Positions 10,177 through 18,701 of a stretch of DNA of 40,662 bases are shown in pieces. The position numbers were made by a program, and so were the translations under genes. The notes below the pieces were generated by a model. That model saw nothing but the letters and a program-made list of their open reading frames with translations, was not told the DNA's origin and ran no database searches. This DNA comes from Bacteroidales bacterium (GTDB taxonomy: Bacteria > Bacteroidota > Bacteroidia > Bacteroidales > UBA932). Position 1 is the first letter of the stretch. Every line of letters begins with the position of its first letter. The DNA lies in NCBI GenBank assembly GCA_017469425.1, contig JAFUGJ010000010.1, positions 1-40,662 on the forward strand, written 5' to 3'.

Positions 10177-10761
10177 ATGACTTACCGCTACCGCGTCACC
10201 CTCGAAGGAATCAAAGGTTTTTTCCGGGTTTATCTTGTAAACTCCGCCAACTCTTTGTACACGCTTCACAAACAGCTTCGCGCCGACCTTGAATTCCCCC
10301 AGGACCAGCAGATTCTGTTCAAGGCATTCGACGAAGAGGGCAATGTGGCCGGGCGTTTCGCCCTCATGCCCCTGCTCGGCAACAAAGCGGTGGACGAAGT
10401 CACCCTTGCCGACACTCTCAAGCTCGGCATCCGCAGCTTCCAATATTTCTACGATGTAGTCTCAAAGAAGAAAGTGATAGTCACCTTCGAGGGCGAAGAA
10501 CCCGGCAAGGAAGCGGCTCTTCCAATCTGCGTAGAAAGCAAGGGTCCGCTCCCCATCGAATTCGAACACGGATATGTGGCATTCGAGGACCTGCCGGACA
10601 ACCGCCGCAAACTCCCCGGCGAAAAGAAGGAAGGCGGCGGAATCCTCGCCATGCTCGGCCTTGACGAAGACGATGAAGACATCGACGATGAGGACGACGA
10701 GGACGCTGACGAAGACGACGAGCGCGAAGAAGAAGAGATGATCTACGACGAGAACGAATAG
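10177..10761 (+). CDS. pRiA4b ORF-3-like protein with acidic C-terminal tail
   Basis: A 194-residue protein whose first about 135 residues resemble the plasmid pRiA4b ORF-3-like family (PF07929). Features are YRYRVTLEGIKGFFRVYLV at the start, then a helix with SLYTLHKQLRADLEF and a second beta-rich half ending YVAFEDLPDNRRKLPGEKK. The last about 45 residues are almost entirely Asp and Glu, an intrinsically disordered acidic tail that could act as a nucleic-acid mimic or solubility tail. The family has no agreed function. It is transcribed alone and divergently from the ser operon. Base composition matches the host genome, so this is probably a resident gene despite the plasmid-derived family name. 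Confidence 0.8.
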   Translation: MTYRYRVTLEGIKGFFRVYLVNSANSLYTLHKQLRADLEFPQDQQILFKAFDEEGNVAGRFALMPLLGNKAVDEVTLADTLKLGIRSFQYFYDVVSKKKVIVTFEGEEPGKEAALPICVESKGPLPIEFEHGYVAFEDLPDNRRKLPGEKKEGGGILAMLGLDEDDEDIDDEDDEDADEDDEREEEEMIYDENE

Positions 10762-10781
10762 TCGGACTTGGTCTTGCCTTG

Positions 10782-10822
10782 AGCGCTCCCGGTCTGCCAC
10801 AATGCGGGACACTGGGAGCACT
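10782..10822. terminator. Inverted repeat between convergent genes
   Basis: The arms AGCGCTCCCGGT (10782-10793) and ACTGGGAGCACT (10811-10822) pair over 12 positions with one mismatch and one G-T pair, around a 17-nt loop. It lies between the ends of two convergent genes (10761 and 10834). No T-run follows on either strand, so bidirectional termination is an inference. Confidence 0.5.
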
Positions 10823-10833
10823 AATGAAGGGAT

Positions 10834-11523
10834 TCAAGGAAGGAATATCCCAATAGATAATGACAAATTCTGATATTTTGAATCTCCAACTTCATAAAGG
10901 CTATAAGGGCGCTCTTTGCCAATCTTATTGAAATTTCTTCTGTAGCTAACCGAGAATTGGAAGGATCTCCATTCAATTCCAAGCCCGACACATGTACCGA
11001 ACTCAAAACGATTTAAATACTCAGATTCTATTCTATTGCCATTGAAAGCGATAAGAGTCATATCAGGCAGGCCAATGTCACTTGGGTCAAACAAAAATCC
11101 TTCGGCTTTTGCTCCGAGGCAATAGCCGACAAAAGGCTCTACAAAAATAAAGGGAAGAAAACGGGAATCCCGAACCGGGTAGTATTGCAGTTGCAAGGGA
11201 ATTTCCACTAAGTGTGAATTCATCGAAAAGGAGGCCGACGAAACTTCTCCAGCGACTGCACGAATTTGAGTTTGACGATACCTCAACTGAGGTTTCAGAT
11301 TGAAAGACGAACCGGCAATTGGCAATTGCACAAAAGCACCAATAGCATATAGGGGTTTTGCCTTACTTGTGAGGAAAGCATCTGTCGGAATAGCTGCCTC
11401 TCCTACTCCAATTTCAGCCTCAACCCCATAAGCGACTTGAATATACAATGTGCGCGTACCCTGTCCTTTGGCGGAAAGGCTAAAAACCATGATTAAGGCA
11501 ATAATCAACGCTTCTTTTTTCAT
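10834..11523 (-). CDS. Putative outer-membrane beta-barrel protein
   Basis: A 229-residue protein of unknown function. A signal peptide (hydrophobic stretch about 5-18, cleavage after AKG) is followed by alternating polar and aromatic beta strands, with phrases such as YAIGAFVQLPI, LKPQLRYRQTQI, LVEIPLQLQYYP, FIFVEPFVGYCLG and FEFGTCVGLGIEWRSFQFSVSYRRNF. This is the pattern of the small OMP_b-brl/PorT-like barrels of Bacteroidota, and the C-terminus ends in a strand with a terminal aromatic. It starts 21 nt after the stop of the metallopeptidase-like gene, so the two are probably co-transcribed. GC content is visibly lower than in the flanking operons, suggesting transfer. The exact partner or ligand cannot be told. 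Confidence 0.6.
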   Translation of the reverse strand: MKKEALIIALIMVFSLSAKGQGTRTLYIQVAYGVEAEIGVGEAAIPTDAFLTSKAKPLYAIGAFVQLPIAGSSFNLKPQLRYRQTQIRAVAGEVSSASFSMNSHLVEIPLQLQYYPVRDSRFLPFIFVEPFVGYCLGAKAEGFLFDPSDIGLPDMTLIAFNGNRIESEYLNRFEFGTCVGLGIEWRSFQFSVSYRRNFNKIGKERPYSLYEVGDSKYQNLSLSIGIFLP

Positions 11524-11544
11524 GATGGTTTCAATTGTGGATTA

Positions 11545-13311
11545 CTAATACTCTGTTAATTCTGAAGGGTTATTAACGAACCAACCATCTATTCCTGCTG
11601 TATACTGAGACAGTTGAGCGGGCGTATAATAAGTACCGGCACTTGCTGTTAATAATGATTTGCAAGAATCCCAAGTCGTAGACGAAACAGCCAACTGCCG
11701 TATAATAGGATAAGTCATTCCGGAGAGATCATCATTCAAATATGCAACGGAACTGATCGATTGGTTGTACGAATCACATAAATCGATGAACAATGGAGAG
11801 TAACGGCCATAAGTTGTCTGCGTAGCCACCCAGTTCTGATGTTTTTGTTGATTGATATAATTAAATGAATCATTGACTGTCTCCCCCAAACTTACATAAA
11901 AGCAAGATGATAGATACCAACCCATATAACAAGCAAAAGATTCATGAAGAAATTTAATCATTGAAGTAAAATTAGTATAACTACCCTTATCTTTAAACAT
12001 AGTCACATGCCCCAACTCATGGAATGTGGTTCCAATAATATCGGCACTATTGTTTGAATAATCATAAAGATATATGTAAGGATCGCCGTTGGATGGTATA
12101 TATGTTTCTCCATAATTATTTCCGAGAGTATAAGAATTAAAAGCACGTATAAACAACTCAGAAGAGAACTTTGCCGGAGTCACATCATGTGCCAGGCTTT
12201 TATAGTAATAAGAGACCGCGCGTTGAACACAATTGATTATATGCGGTGCTGAAGGATATAAATTCAAATTATAATTATACTGAACTCCATTGCCGAGAAC
12301 ACTATTGACAGAGCCAAATGAATAGTAATACGAAGACGACGCGTTATTTAAGCGTATTACCCAATGCCATATCTTTGAATAATCGCAATAGAAGGATGAA
12401 TGGTCAGGAATCTCGGCCAATAAATAAAAATGCCCATCCGAAGTTGTTTCACTATACTGAATATACGAGCCGAACTGAGCCCGGACAGATAATCCTCCTA
12501 TTCCTTGATATGAATTAGTATGAGTATCCCAGCATTTTATATATCCGGCCAAACCTTTATATCCAGCGGAATCCCCCGGATCTTCCATTGCTTTTGTTTT
12601 ATAAGCGATTCCTAGCGTTTTTCTGATTGCTTCTTTCTTTATAATCCTATAATTATCTTCGTTATCTTGAGCACTGCCAGGCAAACATACTTCATAATCA
12701 ATTCTATAATCCAAAGTGTCAGGTATTTCTAGTTCTATTGGCCAAACAACATAGAGAACAGGTAGTTCATCATACATCACTGGTATAATAGAGTCGTTTT
12801 CAGTACTTAAAACATTTTCATATTTCATGACATGAGGATTCTTTTCCGCAACATAAGCATCAAACTCCCCGCGTATACCTTCTTTAACATTACCTACTAT
12901 ACTGTAATTGAACGGATAGTATGCCACATTAACACCCTCATTTCTTTCTATTTGAGATATTTCCTTATAACTTCTAGGAAAAACTGTCAGTGCAAAATGA
13001 GTGGGTTTTAAATCATAAGAAGAGATTTCATTTAATTTGACTTTTGTAAATATCTGAGACCCCTCTCCATTAATCAACTCATTCTTTGCATGATTAAGCG
13101 CATTCAAAGAAAAAGGATCGTCTTGCATTTTAATAATAACTCCGGTACTTGAATCCAGTAGCAATTTAGAGCTATTAGCATGCATATCATCCAATTGAGT
13201 AGAGTAATCCTCTTTATATTGTGTGCACTCAAACAATAATAATAGATAAAAGCATAACAAAAATTTACTCCTTATAAAGCGTCGATAATCTATGCCACAG
13301 CTAACGCTCAT
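11545..13311 (-). CDS. Putative HExxH metallopeptidase lipoprotein
   Basis: A 588-residue protein of no family I can name. The N-terminus has a positively charged segment, a hydrophobic run and a cysteine (about residue 29), consistent with an exported lipoprotein, although the residue before the Cys is Glu, which is unusual for a lipobox. A short beta domain in the middle (GLAGYIKCWDTH... to about residue 300) resembles carboxypeptidase-regulatory-like folds. The C-terminal third carries HELGH (H431, E432, H435) and, 22 residues after the last His, a Glu in FLHESFACYMGWY. This gluzincin arrangement predicts a zinc peptidase. The start is uncertain: ATGs at 13311 and 13338 are possible, while a TTG at 13398 lies in the promoter box. 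The gene is strongly AT-rich and paired with a beta-barrel gene. Confidence 0.6.
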   Translation of the reverse strand: MSVSCGIDYRRFIRSKFLLCFYLLLLFECTQYKEDYSTQLDDMHANSSKLLLDSSTGVIIKMQDDPFSLNALNHAKNELINGEGSQIFTKVKLNEISSYDLKPTHFALTVFPRSYKEISQIERNEGVNVAYYPFNYSIVGNVKEGIRGEFDAYVAEKNPHVMKYENVLSTENDSIIPVMYDELPVLYVVWPIELEIPDTLDYRIDYEVCLPGSAQDNEDNYRIIKKEAIRKTLGIAYKTKAMEDPGDSAGYKGLAGYIKCWDTHTNSYQGIGGLSVRAQFGSYIQYSETTSDGHFYLLAEIPDHSSFYCDYSKIWHWVIRLNNASSSYYYSFGSVNSVLGNGVQYNYNLNLYPSAPHIINCVQRAVSYYYKSLAHDVTPAKFSSELFIRAFNSYTLGNNYGETYIPSNGDPYIYLYDYSNNSADIIGTTFHELGHVTMFKDKGSYTNFTSMIKFLHESFACYMGWYLSSCFYVSLGETVNDSFNYINQQKHQNWVATQTTYGRYSPLFIDLCDSYNQSISSVAYLNDDLSGMTYPIIRQLAVSSTTWDSCKSLLTASAGTYYTPAQLSQYTAGIDGWFVNNPSELTEY

Positions 13312-13395
13312 TTTGAGTTTGTTAAAACTATTTCTCATAACTCTACCACCAGTAGTTGAAAATAATACAAATAGTATAAACAATTGGTACCGCTT

Positions 13396-13427
13396 CAAAT
13401 ATACAATTTCCTAAAAATAAAAACAAT
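13396..13427 (-). promoter_or_regulatory. Predicted promoter of the AT-rich gene pair
   Basis: Minus-strand TATATTTG (13403-13396) fits the -7 consensus. ATTG (13427-13424), one base from TTTG, lies exactly 20 nt upstream. The leader to the ATG at 13311 would be about 75-80 nt. Confidence 0.45.
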
Positions 13428-13648
13428 ATAGCTTCAGTTCCCTGCATATTTCCCTCAGCCAGAATCACCCGCCATTCCACGGATGACTCTCAAGGTATCC
13501 GGAAATTACGTGGAGCATAACTACAAAGTATATCAGGCGATTAAGCACCTTTTCTGTGTTCGGAATCGGGCTGGGAACCCAGTGGGGTGGACCAAGTCCA
13601 GCCGGAAAGGTAAGTCAACAACGGGTGCACCCAAACACCAACCGACAA
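13428..13648. other. Intergenic segment without a recognised gene
   Basis: About 220 bp between the promoter of the AT-rich pair and the FKBP terminator. Composition returns to the host average. Short open stretches occur on both strands, including one reading VFGIGLGTQWGGPSP at about 13556-13600, but none has a credible start and I recognise no family. It may hold decayed sequence. Confidence 0.4.
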
Positions 13649-13680
13649 AGAGGGCCGGCTCGGAATTGAGTCGGCCCTCT
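13649..13680 (-). terminator. Terminator hairpin after the FKBP gene
   Basis: A 9-bp perfect stem (AGAGGGCCG / CGGCCCTCT) encloses a 14-nt loop that can itself form a 3-bp helix. It lies 21 nt after the FKBP stop codon. The minus-strand flank CTTTGT gives only a short T stretch. Confidence 0.65.
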
Positions 13681-13701
13681 CGCAAAAGCTTTCCGGCAAA
13701 A

Positions 13702-14502
13702 TTACTCTTCAGCCTCTTTCTCTACGAAAGGAGCGACTTTGCAGAGGTCAACGACGAAGTGCAGAAGCGAGTTGGGTTCGATGCCCTGATTTCCGCGCTC
13801 ACCGTAGCCGAGCCTGGCGGGAACGAAGAGTTCGATGGTTCCGCCTTCGCCGACCTGCTGGATACCTTCGGTCCAGCCTGCAATCACATGATTGAGGGTG
13901 AAGGAAACGGAGTCGCGGTCGGGGGTAACCTCGTCAAACACATTACCGTCGAGGGTCTTGCCCTGATAGCGTACCCATACGGTATCCTTAGGGCTGGTGG
14001 GCTTGACGCCGCCTTCCTTGATGATACGGTACTGCAGACCGCTCTCGAGGGTGACGACACCGTCCTTGGCCTTGTTCTTCTCAAGGAACTTCTCCTCGGC
14101 TTCCTTGTTTACGAGAAGCTTGAGCGAACGGCGGTTCTCGAGGAATTCACCGAACAGACGGTTCATCTCCTGAGGGTCAACCTTGAACTGCTTGCCGAAA
14201 TCTTCGTCACGCATGTTGCCCTTGGCCTTGATGAAGTCGTTCATACCCTTCTTGATTTGGGAGTAGTTGAGGTCGCCGAAATCGTATCCCTTGATGAAGG
14301 AACCGAAGTTCACGCCCACGAGATAGGAGACGGAATCAATCTGCTTCTTGCTGGGGGTGAAATCCTTGGCGGTCTTTACAACCTCTTCTACAGCCTCAAC
14401 GGCTTCGCCTTCAACTTCTTCGGCAACAGCCTCCGCCTTGGGAGAGCATGCTGCCAGTGCGAGTCCTGCAGCGAGGACTCCGAACAAATAAAACTTTTTC
14501 AT
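13702..14502 (-). CDS. FKBP-type peptidyl-prolyl isomerase lipoprotein
   Basis: Catalyses cis-trans isomerisation of prolyl bonds, here on the periplasmic side of a membrane. The 266-residue precursor has a lipoprotein signal with LAAC near residue 18, then an acidic Ala/Glu-rich linker. An FKBP_N-type helical domain (about 45-150; SYLVGVNFGSFIKGYDFGDLNYSQIKKGM) is followed by an FKBP_C catalytic domain (about 165-262) with VWVRYQGKTLDGNVFDE, VIAGWTEGIQQVGEGG and LGYGERG. The ATG at 14502 gives a proper signal peptide; an in-frame codon 12 nt upstream is less likely. It closes the kinase-ligase-transporter-glucokinase unit and is followed by a hairpin terminator. Confidence 0.93.
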   Translation of the reverse strand: MKKFYLFGVLAAGLALAACSPKAEAVAEEVEGEAVEAVEEVVKTAKDFTPSKKQIDSVSYLVGVNFGSFIKGYDFGDLNYSQIKKGMNDFIKAKGNMRDEDFGKQFKVDPQEMNRLFGEFLENRRSLKLLVNKEAEEKFLEKNKAKDGVVTLESGLQYRIIKEGGVKPTSPKDTVWVRYQGKTLDGNVFDEVTPDRDSVSFTLNHVIAGWTEGIQQVGEGGTIELFVPARLGYGERGNQGIEPNSLLHFVVDLCKVAPFVEKEAEE

Positions 14503-14527
14503 TCTATATAACATTTAACAGTTTATC

Positions 14528-15487
14528 CTAAAGTTCCCACGCAAGGGCCGAAGCGCCGAGGATGGCGGCATCGCTTTCCTTGAGCTGGGAGAACAGCAGT
14601 TTGACCTTGCCCTTCCAAAGGTTGAGTACATTGTCGTTCATCGCATTAAGGGTCGGTTCGTAGATGAATTCCTTGGCCCTTGCCAGACCGCCGAAGAGCA
14701 CTATGGCCTCGGGAGCGGAGAATGCGATGAAGTCGGCAAGTTTCTGTCCGAGTATGCGGCCTGTGTAGTCGAACACGCGGAGAGCCACCTTGTCGCCTTC
14801 CTTTGCAGCTTCGTACACATCCTTGGAAGTGATGTTGTCGACCTCGCGAAGAAGCGAAGGTTCACCGCTGATGTCCAGCCACTCGCGGGCGGTACGGGCA
14901 ACGCCGATAGCGGAGCAATATGCCTCGAGACAGCCGTTGCGGCCGCATCCGCAGGCGCGCCCGTTGTGGCGCACCGCGATGGTGTGTCCAAGCTCACCTG
15001 CAAAACCGTCGCTGCCGTAAAGCACCTCGCCGTTCACCACGATGCCGGAGCCGACACCGGTGCCGAGGGTAATCATGATAAAGTTCTTCATGCCTTTCGC
15101 GACACCGTAGGTCATTTCGCCGACGGCTGCGGCATTTGCGTCATTGGTAAGGCTGACGGGAATGCCTCCGCATGCTTCCGAAAGCATCTTGGCGAACTTC
15201 ACTTCTCCATTGGCAGCCCAGGGGAGGTTGGGTGCAAAAGCGATGCTTCCCGTATAATAGTTTCCGTTGGGAGCGCCCACTCCTATGCCGCGGATCTGAC
15301 CGTGCTTGCCCGACTGCGCTACAAGACGCAGCACCGCTTCGGCAAGTTCCTTGACGATTACGGCAGCATCGGCGCTTGGATTAGCCTTTACCACGCTCTG
15401 GGCGAGCACTTCGCCCCTTGCATCGACGATGCCGAGCTTGCTGCTCTGCCCGCCGATGTCTATTCCTACTACAAAATCCTTATCCAT
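14528..15487 (-). CDS. glcK: ROK family glucokinase
   Basis: Phosphorylates glucose (or a related hexose) with ATP. The 319-residue protein has the ATP-binding GIDIGGQSSKLGIVD at the N-terminus, GVGAPNGNY, the sugar-binding region TNDANAAAVGE and the phosphate loop TLGTGVGSGIVVNG. It also has the ROK zinc motif CGCGRNGCLE after GELGHTIAVRHNGRA. It starts 4 nt after the stop of the sugar transporter gene, so uptake and phosphorylation are encoded together. A TTG 12 nt upstream overlaps the transporter stop; the ATG was preferred. Glucose as substrate is inferred from the family and the neighbour. Confidence 0.92.
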   Translation of the reverse strand: MDKDFVVGIDIGGQSSKLGIVDARGEVLAQSVVKANPSADAAVIVKELAEAVLRLVAQSGKHGQIRGIGVGAPNGNYYTGSIAFAPNLPWAANGEVKFAKMLSEACGGIPVSLTNDANAAAVGEMTYGVAKGMKNFIMITLGTGVGSGIVVNGEVLYGSDGFAGELGHTIAVRHNGRACGCGRNGCLEAYCSAIGVARTAREWLDISGEPSLLREVDNITSKDVYEAAKEGDKVALRVFDYTGRILGQKLADFIAFSAPEAIVLFGGLARAKEFIYEPTLNAMNDNVLNLWKGKVKLLFSQLKESDAAILGASALAWEL

Positions 15488-15491
15488 GGTC

Positions 15492-16763
15492 TTAGTCAAC
15501 TTTTATGTCAGTGTTAACATTCTTGGAACCTGCAAAGGCATAGTAAACGAGGAATGCCAGGCAGGCGATGATGAGCCAGTAACTCTGCAGCGAACCTACA
15601 TGGTCGGCAAGGAGGTTCTGGAAGAAGGGGATGATGCCGCCGCCGCAGACCAGGGTCATGAAGATGCCGGATGCAGCCGCAGTGTATTTGCCGAGTCCTT
15701 CTACGGCAAGGTTGAAGATTGCGCCCCACATGATGGAGGTGCAGAGGCCGCAGAGCACGAGGAATCCGAGTGCGAGCGGAATCACATTGCTGCCGACCTT
15801 GATGGTCACGGTTTCGGGAATGAAGATGGCACATACGACGAGCAGGATGGCCACGGCGCTCATGACGCCGAGCATGGCCCTGCTGCTGACCTTGGAACCG
15901 GCGGAAGCGCCGACCAGACGGCCGATAAGCATGCTGAACCAATAGCCTCCGATCATGGTGCCTGCAAGTGCGGGGCCGACATTCTTAAGGCCGGAGAAAT
16001 AGACATTGGCGGTGTTGGGGATGCCCACTTCGATGCCTACATAGAAGAAGATGGCAACGGCGCCGAGTACGAAGTGACGGAAGGAAAGGGCGCTGTGAGG
16101 ATCCTTGACCTTGTTGCCGGAGAGGCGTGCAGCCTTCTCTTCGGGGGTTTCCATGTGAGGTTCGGGAATCCGGGTGAACCAGATAATGCAGAATGCAATG
16201 GCGAAGATTGCCATGGCGATGATCATTACGGGAGCAGCCTTGGCAACGCTTGCATCGTCAATGCTTCCGCCAACGAGCCAGCCTACGAAGATAGGTGCGA
16301 GGGTGCCGCCGGTGGAGTTGCATGTGCCGCCCCACTGAATAAGCTGGTTGCCCTTGTTGCCGCCGCCGCCGAGGGTGTTGAGCATGGGGTTCACCACGAT
16401 GTTGAGCATGCACATGGAGAATCCGGCAACGAATGCGCCGAGCACATAGACTGCAAAACTCTCCACATATCCGGAAAGGAACTGGATGCCTACTCCGACG
16501 AAACCTACGGTAACAGCTGCGAGGGAGGTGAATTTATAGCCCTTGCGCTTGAGGATGATTCCGGCAGGAATACCCATGCAGGCGTAGGCGATGAAGTTGG
16601 CGAGGGTTCCGAGCTGCGAGAGAGCCTTGGAAGCGCCGAACTGTTTGGTGACGATTACACCCATCGAACCGGCAAGGTTCGTAACGAATGCAATCATGAA
16701 GAACAGGGCGAACATCACCACGATGGCCGGGGTGAAATTCTGTTGTTTTGTTGCGTTTGCCAT
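15492..16763 (-). CDS. MFS glucose/galactose transporter, FucP family
   Basis: A 423-residue inner-membrane protein with about 12 hydrophobic helices, predicted to import hexose by proton symport. The N-terminus (FALFFMIAFVTNLAGSMGVIVTKQFG), the loop after helix 2 (GIPAGIILKRKGYK) and the helix VGVGIQFLSG match the FucP/GluP branch. The conserved acidic proton-binding residues of helix 1 are not obvious in this reading. The gene is followed after 4 nt by a ROK glucokinase and lies 13 nt after the acyl-CoA ligase gene. The neighbour suggests glucose; galactose or N-acetylglucosamine cannot be excluded. Confidence 0.88.
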   Translation of the reverse strand: MANATKQQNFTPAIVVMFALFFMIAFVTNLAGSMGVIVTKQFGASKALSQLGTLANFIAYACMGIPAGIILKRKGYKFTSLAAVTVGFVGVGIQFLSGYVESFAVYVLGAFVAGFSMCMLNIVVNPMLNTLGGGGNKGNQLIQWGGTCNSTGGTLAPIFVGWLVGGSIDDASVAKAAPVMIIAMAIFAIAFCIIWFTRIPEPHMETPEEKAARLSGNKVKDPHSALSFRHFVLGAVAIFFYVGIEVGIPNTANVYFSGLKNVGPALAGTMIGGYWFSMLIGRLVGASAGSKVSSRAMLGVMSAVAILLVVCAIFIPETVTIKVGSNVIPLALGFLVLCGLCTSIMWGAIFNLAVEGLGKYTAAASGIFMTLVCGGGIIPFFQNLLADHVGSLQSYWLIIACLAFLVYYAFAGSKNVNTDIKVD

Positions 16764-16776
16764 ATTGTTTTTAGTG

Positions 16777-18693
16777 TTAAATAGACTCGATATTCTTTTC
16801 GTTCAGCAGGTTCTTCCCTTCGGGAGTGTATGCGTAGGCGATGCGGTCGGCATAATGCTCCTCAACCTTGCCGCGAACTATTTTCATGGTGGAGTTCATC
16901 ATCTTGTTGGCGATGCTGAATGCTTCGTCGCAGATGACTACGGCTGCAGGCAGCCATCTTTCCGGGAACAGGCCCTCGTGGGCTCCGCCTTTCCTGTAGG
17001 AATCGATTTCCGCCTGGATTTTGCGGAGCTTGGCTTCCTTGCCTTCGCGCGATGCGGGGTCGAGGCCCGCCTTGCGCACGAACTCGTCGAGTGCATCCTT
17101 TTCGGGAACTATCATCACGATGGTGTAGGGGTTCTGGTTGTTGTGCAGCACCACCTGGTTAACGAACTTGCTCACTTCGGGAAGACTGTCCTCGAATCCC
17201 TCCGGCGAATACTTCTCGCCGTCGGAACCTATCAGCAGGCTCTTGAAGCGGCCCACCACATAGAGGAAGTCGGTGTCGAAGGGGCAGATATAGCCCATGT
17301 CGCCGGTGTGCAGCCAGCCGTCCACCACGGTATCGGCGGTGGACTTGGGATTCTTCCAGTATCCCGCCATCACATTCTCGCCGCGGATGACAATCTCCCC
17401 TTTCTGCCCTATGGGAACCTCGTTCCCCTGCTCATCGCAAATCTTGCAGTCCATGGGCTTCACGATACGGCCCGACGAACCGAAGATGGCGTGACCTGTG
17501 GAGTTGGCGCAGATGATGGGCGTAGCCTCGGTGAGGCCGTATCCCTGGAACATGGGCATTCCCACCGCGCAGAAGAAGCGCTGGAGTTCAATGTCGAGCA
17601 GGGCGCCGCCTCCCACGAAGAACTGCATGCGTCCGCCGAAGTTCTCGCGCACGGCCTTGAAGATGAGCTTGTCGAAGAGCCACATGAGCGGCCTGCGCCA
17701 GCAGACTGCAAGCCCGCCACGGTTGTAATATTCTTTGTTATAGGCGATTGAGTTCTTAACCGCAAAATTGAAGAGCTTTTCCACCGTGGGGCCTTTCGCC
17801 TTGATAGCAGTTTCGATATTCTTCTTGAAATTGCGCGCAAGGGCAGGCACGGAAAGCATCACATGCGGACGGGTTTCCTTGATGGCGGAAGGCACATTGC
17901 GAAGGGTGGCGAGAGCATTCTTTCCTATGGGCACGAAGGCCATGCTGGCACCGTAGTACATGGTGGTGTACATGCCCGCCACATGAGCGAAGCAGTGGTC
18001 AAGAGGCAGAATCACCAGCATCACGGCCCCTTCGTCAACATTGATTACCGAAGCGCCCTGTGCCACATTTGCGGTGTAGTTGCGGTGGGTGAGAAGGATG
18101 CCCTTCGGGTCGGCGGTGGTGCCGGAAGTGTAGCTGATATTGGCGTAGTCGTCGGGCCCTATGCTCTTGTAGCGGTCCACGAAAGCCTGGCGGTCCCTGG
18201 CGAGGAAGCCGTCGCCCAGGGTCATCACCTCGCTGATGCGCATTTCTCCCTCCTGGAGGGCGTCAACATTGAAAGCGGTGTCGTCGAAGACTATCACTTT
18301 CTTCACTTCGGGGCACTCTCCGATGATGGAGCGTATCTTGGGAAGATGGTTTGCGGATACGAGTATCCACTTGGTTTCGGAATGATGAATGCGGAAAAGC
18401 AGGTCCTGCACTTCGCTGAGGTTCACGCTGAGCGGCACATCCACGGCTCCTGCGTAGAGGGCGCCGAGCTCCGCGAGTATCCACATGGAACGGCTCTCGG
18501 AGAGCAGCGCTATCTTGTCGCCCTTCTCCAGCCCGAGGGCCATGAGACCTGCGCCTATGCGGTAGGCTGTTTCGCGGGTCTGTTCCTGGGTGATTTCCGT
18601 CCACTTGCCGTCCACCTTTTCGCGGAGGTAGGGATGGTTTGCATATTGATGACTGTACTTCTCTACGAAGTCGATGATTGTAGGTCTGTCCAT
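16777..18693 (-). CDS. Long-chain acyl-CoA synthetase (AMP-binding)
   Basis: Activates a fatty acid with ATP to acyl-AMP and then acyl-CoA at the membrane. The 638-residue protein has the adenylate motif SYTSGTTADPKGILLTH (about 186-202), the second motif GYGLTEATP (about 383) and the DGWLHTGDMG region. A C-terminal domain with GEKYSPEGFED follows. Length and order match the FadD/ACSL long-chain branch (COG1022). It starts 8 nt after the stop of the upstream deoxynucleoside kinase gene. Chain-length preference cannot be read. The combination with kinases and a sugar transporter looks like simple packing of house genes rather than a pathway. Confidence 0.92.
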   Translation of the reverse strand: MDRPTIIDFVEKYSHQYANHPYLREKVDGKWTEITQEQTRETAYRIGAGLMALGLEKGDKIALLSESRSMWILAELGALYAGAVDVPLSVNLSEVQDLLFRIHHSETKWILVSANHLPKIRSIIGECPEVKKVIVFDDTAFNVDALQEGEMRISEVMTLGDGFLARDRQAFVDRYKSIGPDDYANISYTSGTTADPKGILLTHRNYTANVAQGASVINVDEGAVMLVILPLDHCFAHVAGMYTTMYYGASMAFVPIGKNALATLRNVPSAIKETRPHVMLSVPALARNFKKNIETAIKAKGPTVEKLFNFAVKNSIAYNKEYYNRGGLAVCWRRPLMWLFDKLIFKAVRENFGGRMQFFVGGGALLDIELQRFFCAVGMPMFQGYGLTEATPIICANSTGHAIFGSSGRIVKPMDCKICDEQGNEVPIGQKGEIVIRGENVMAGYWKNPKSTADTVVDGWLHTGDMGYICPFDTDFLYVVGRFKSLLIGSDGEKYSPEGFEDSLPEVSKFVNQVVLHNNQNPYTIVMIVPEKDALDEFVRKAGLDPASREGKEAKLRKIQAEIDSYRKGGAHEGLFPERWLPAAVVICDEAFSIANKMMNSTMKIVRGKVEEHYADRIAYAYTPEGKNLLNEKNIESI

Positions 18694-18701
18694 ATATGTG
18701 G

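Noticed and set aside
13483-14511. Plus-strand frame of 342 codons through the FKBP region
   Set aside because: Most of it is antisense to the FKBP gene, which has a signal peptide and catalytic motifs.
15306-16784. Plus-strand frame of 492 codons opposite the sugar transporter
   Set aside because: It is a shadow of the transporter gene: its Glu/Asp/Gly/His-rich composition is what antisense of hydrophobic helices gives.
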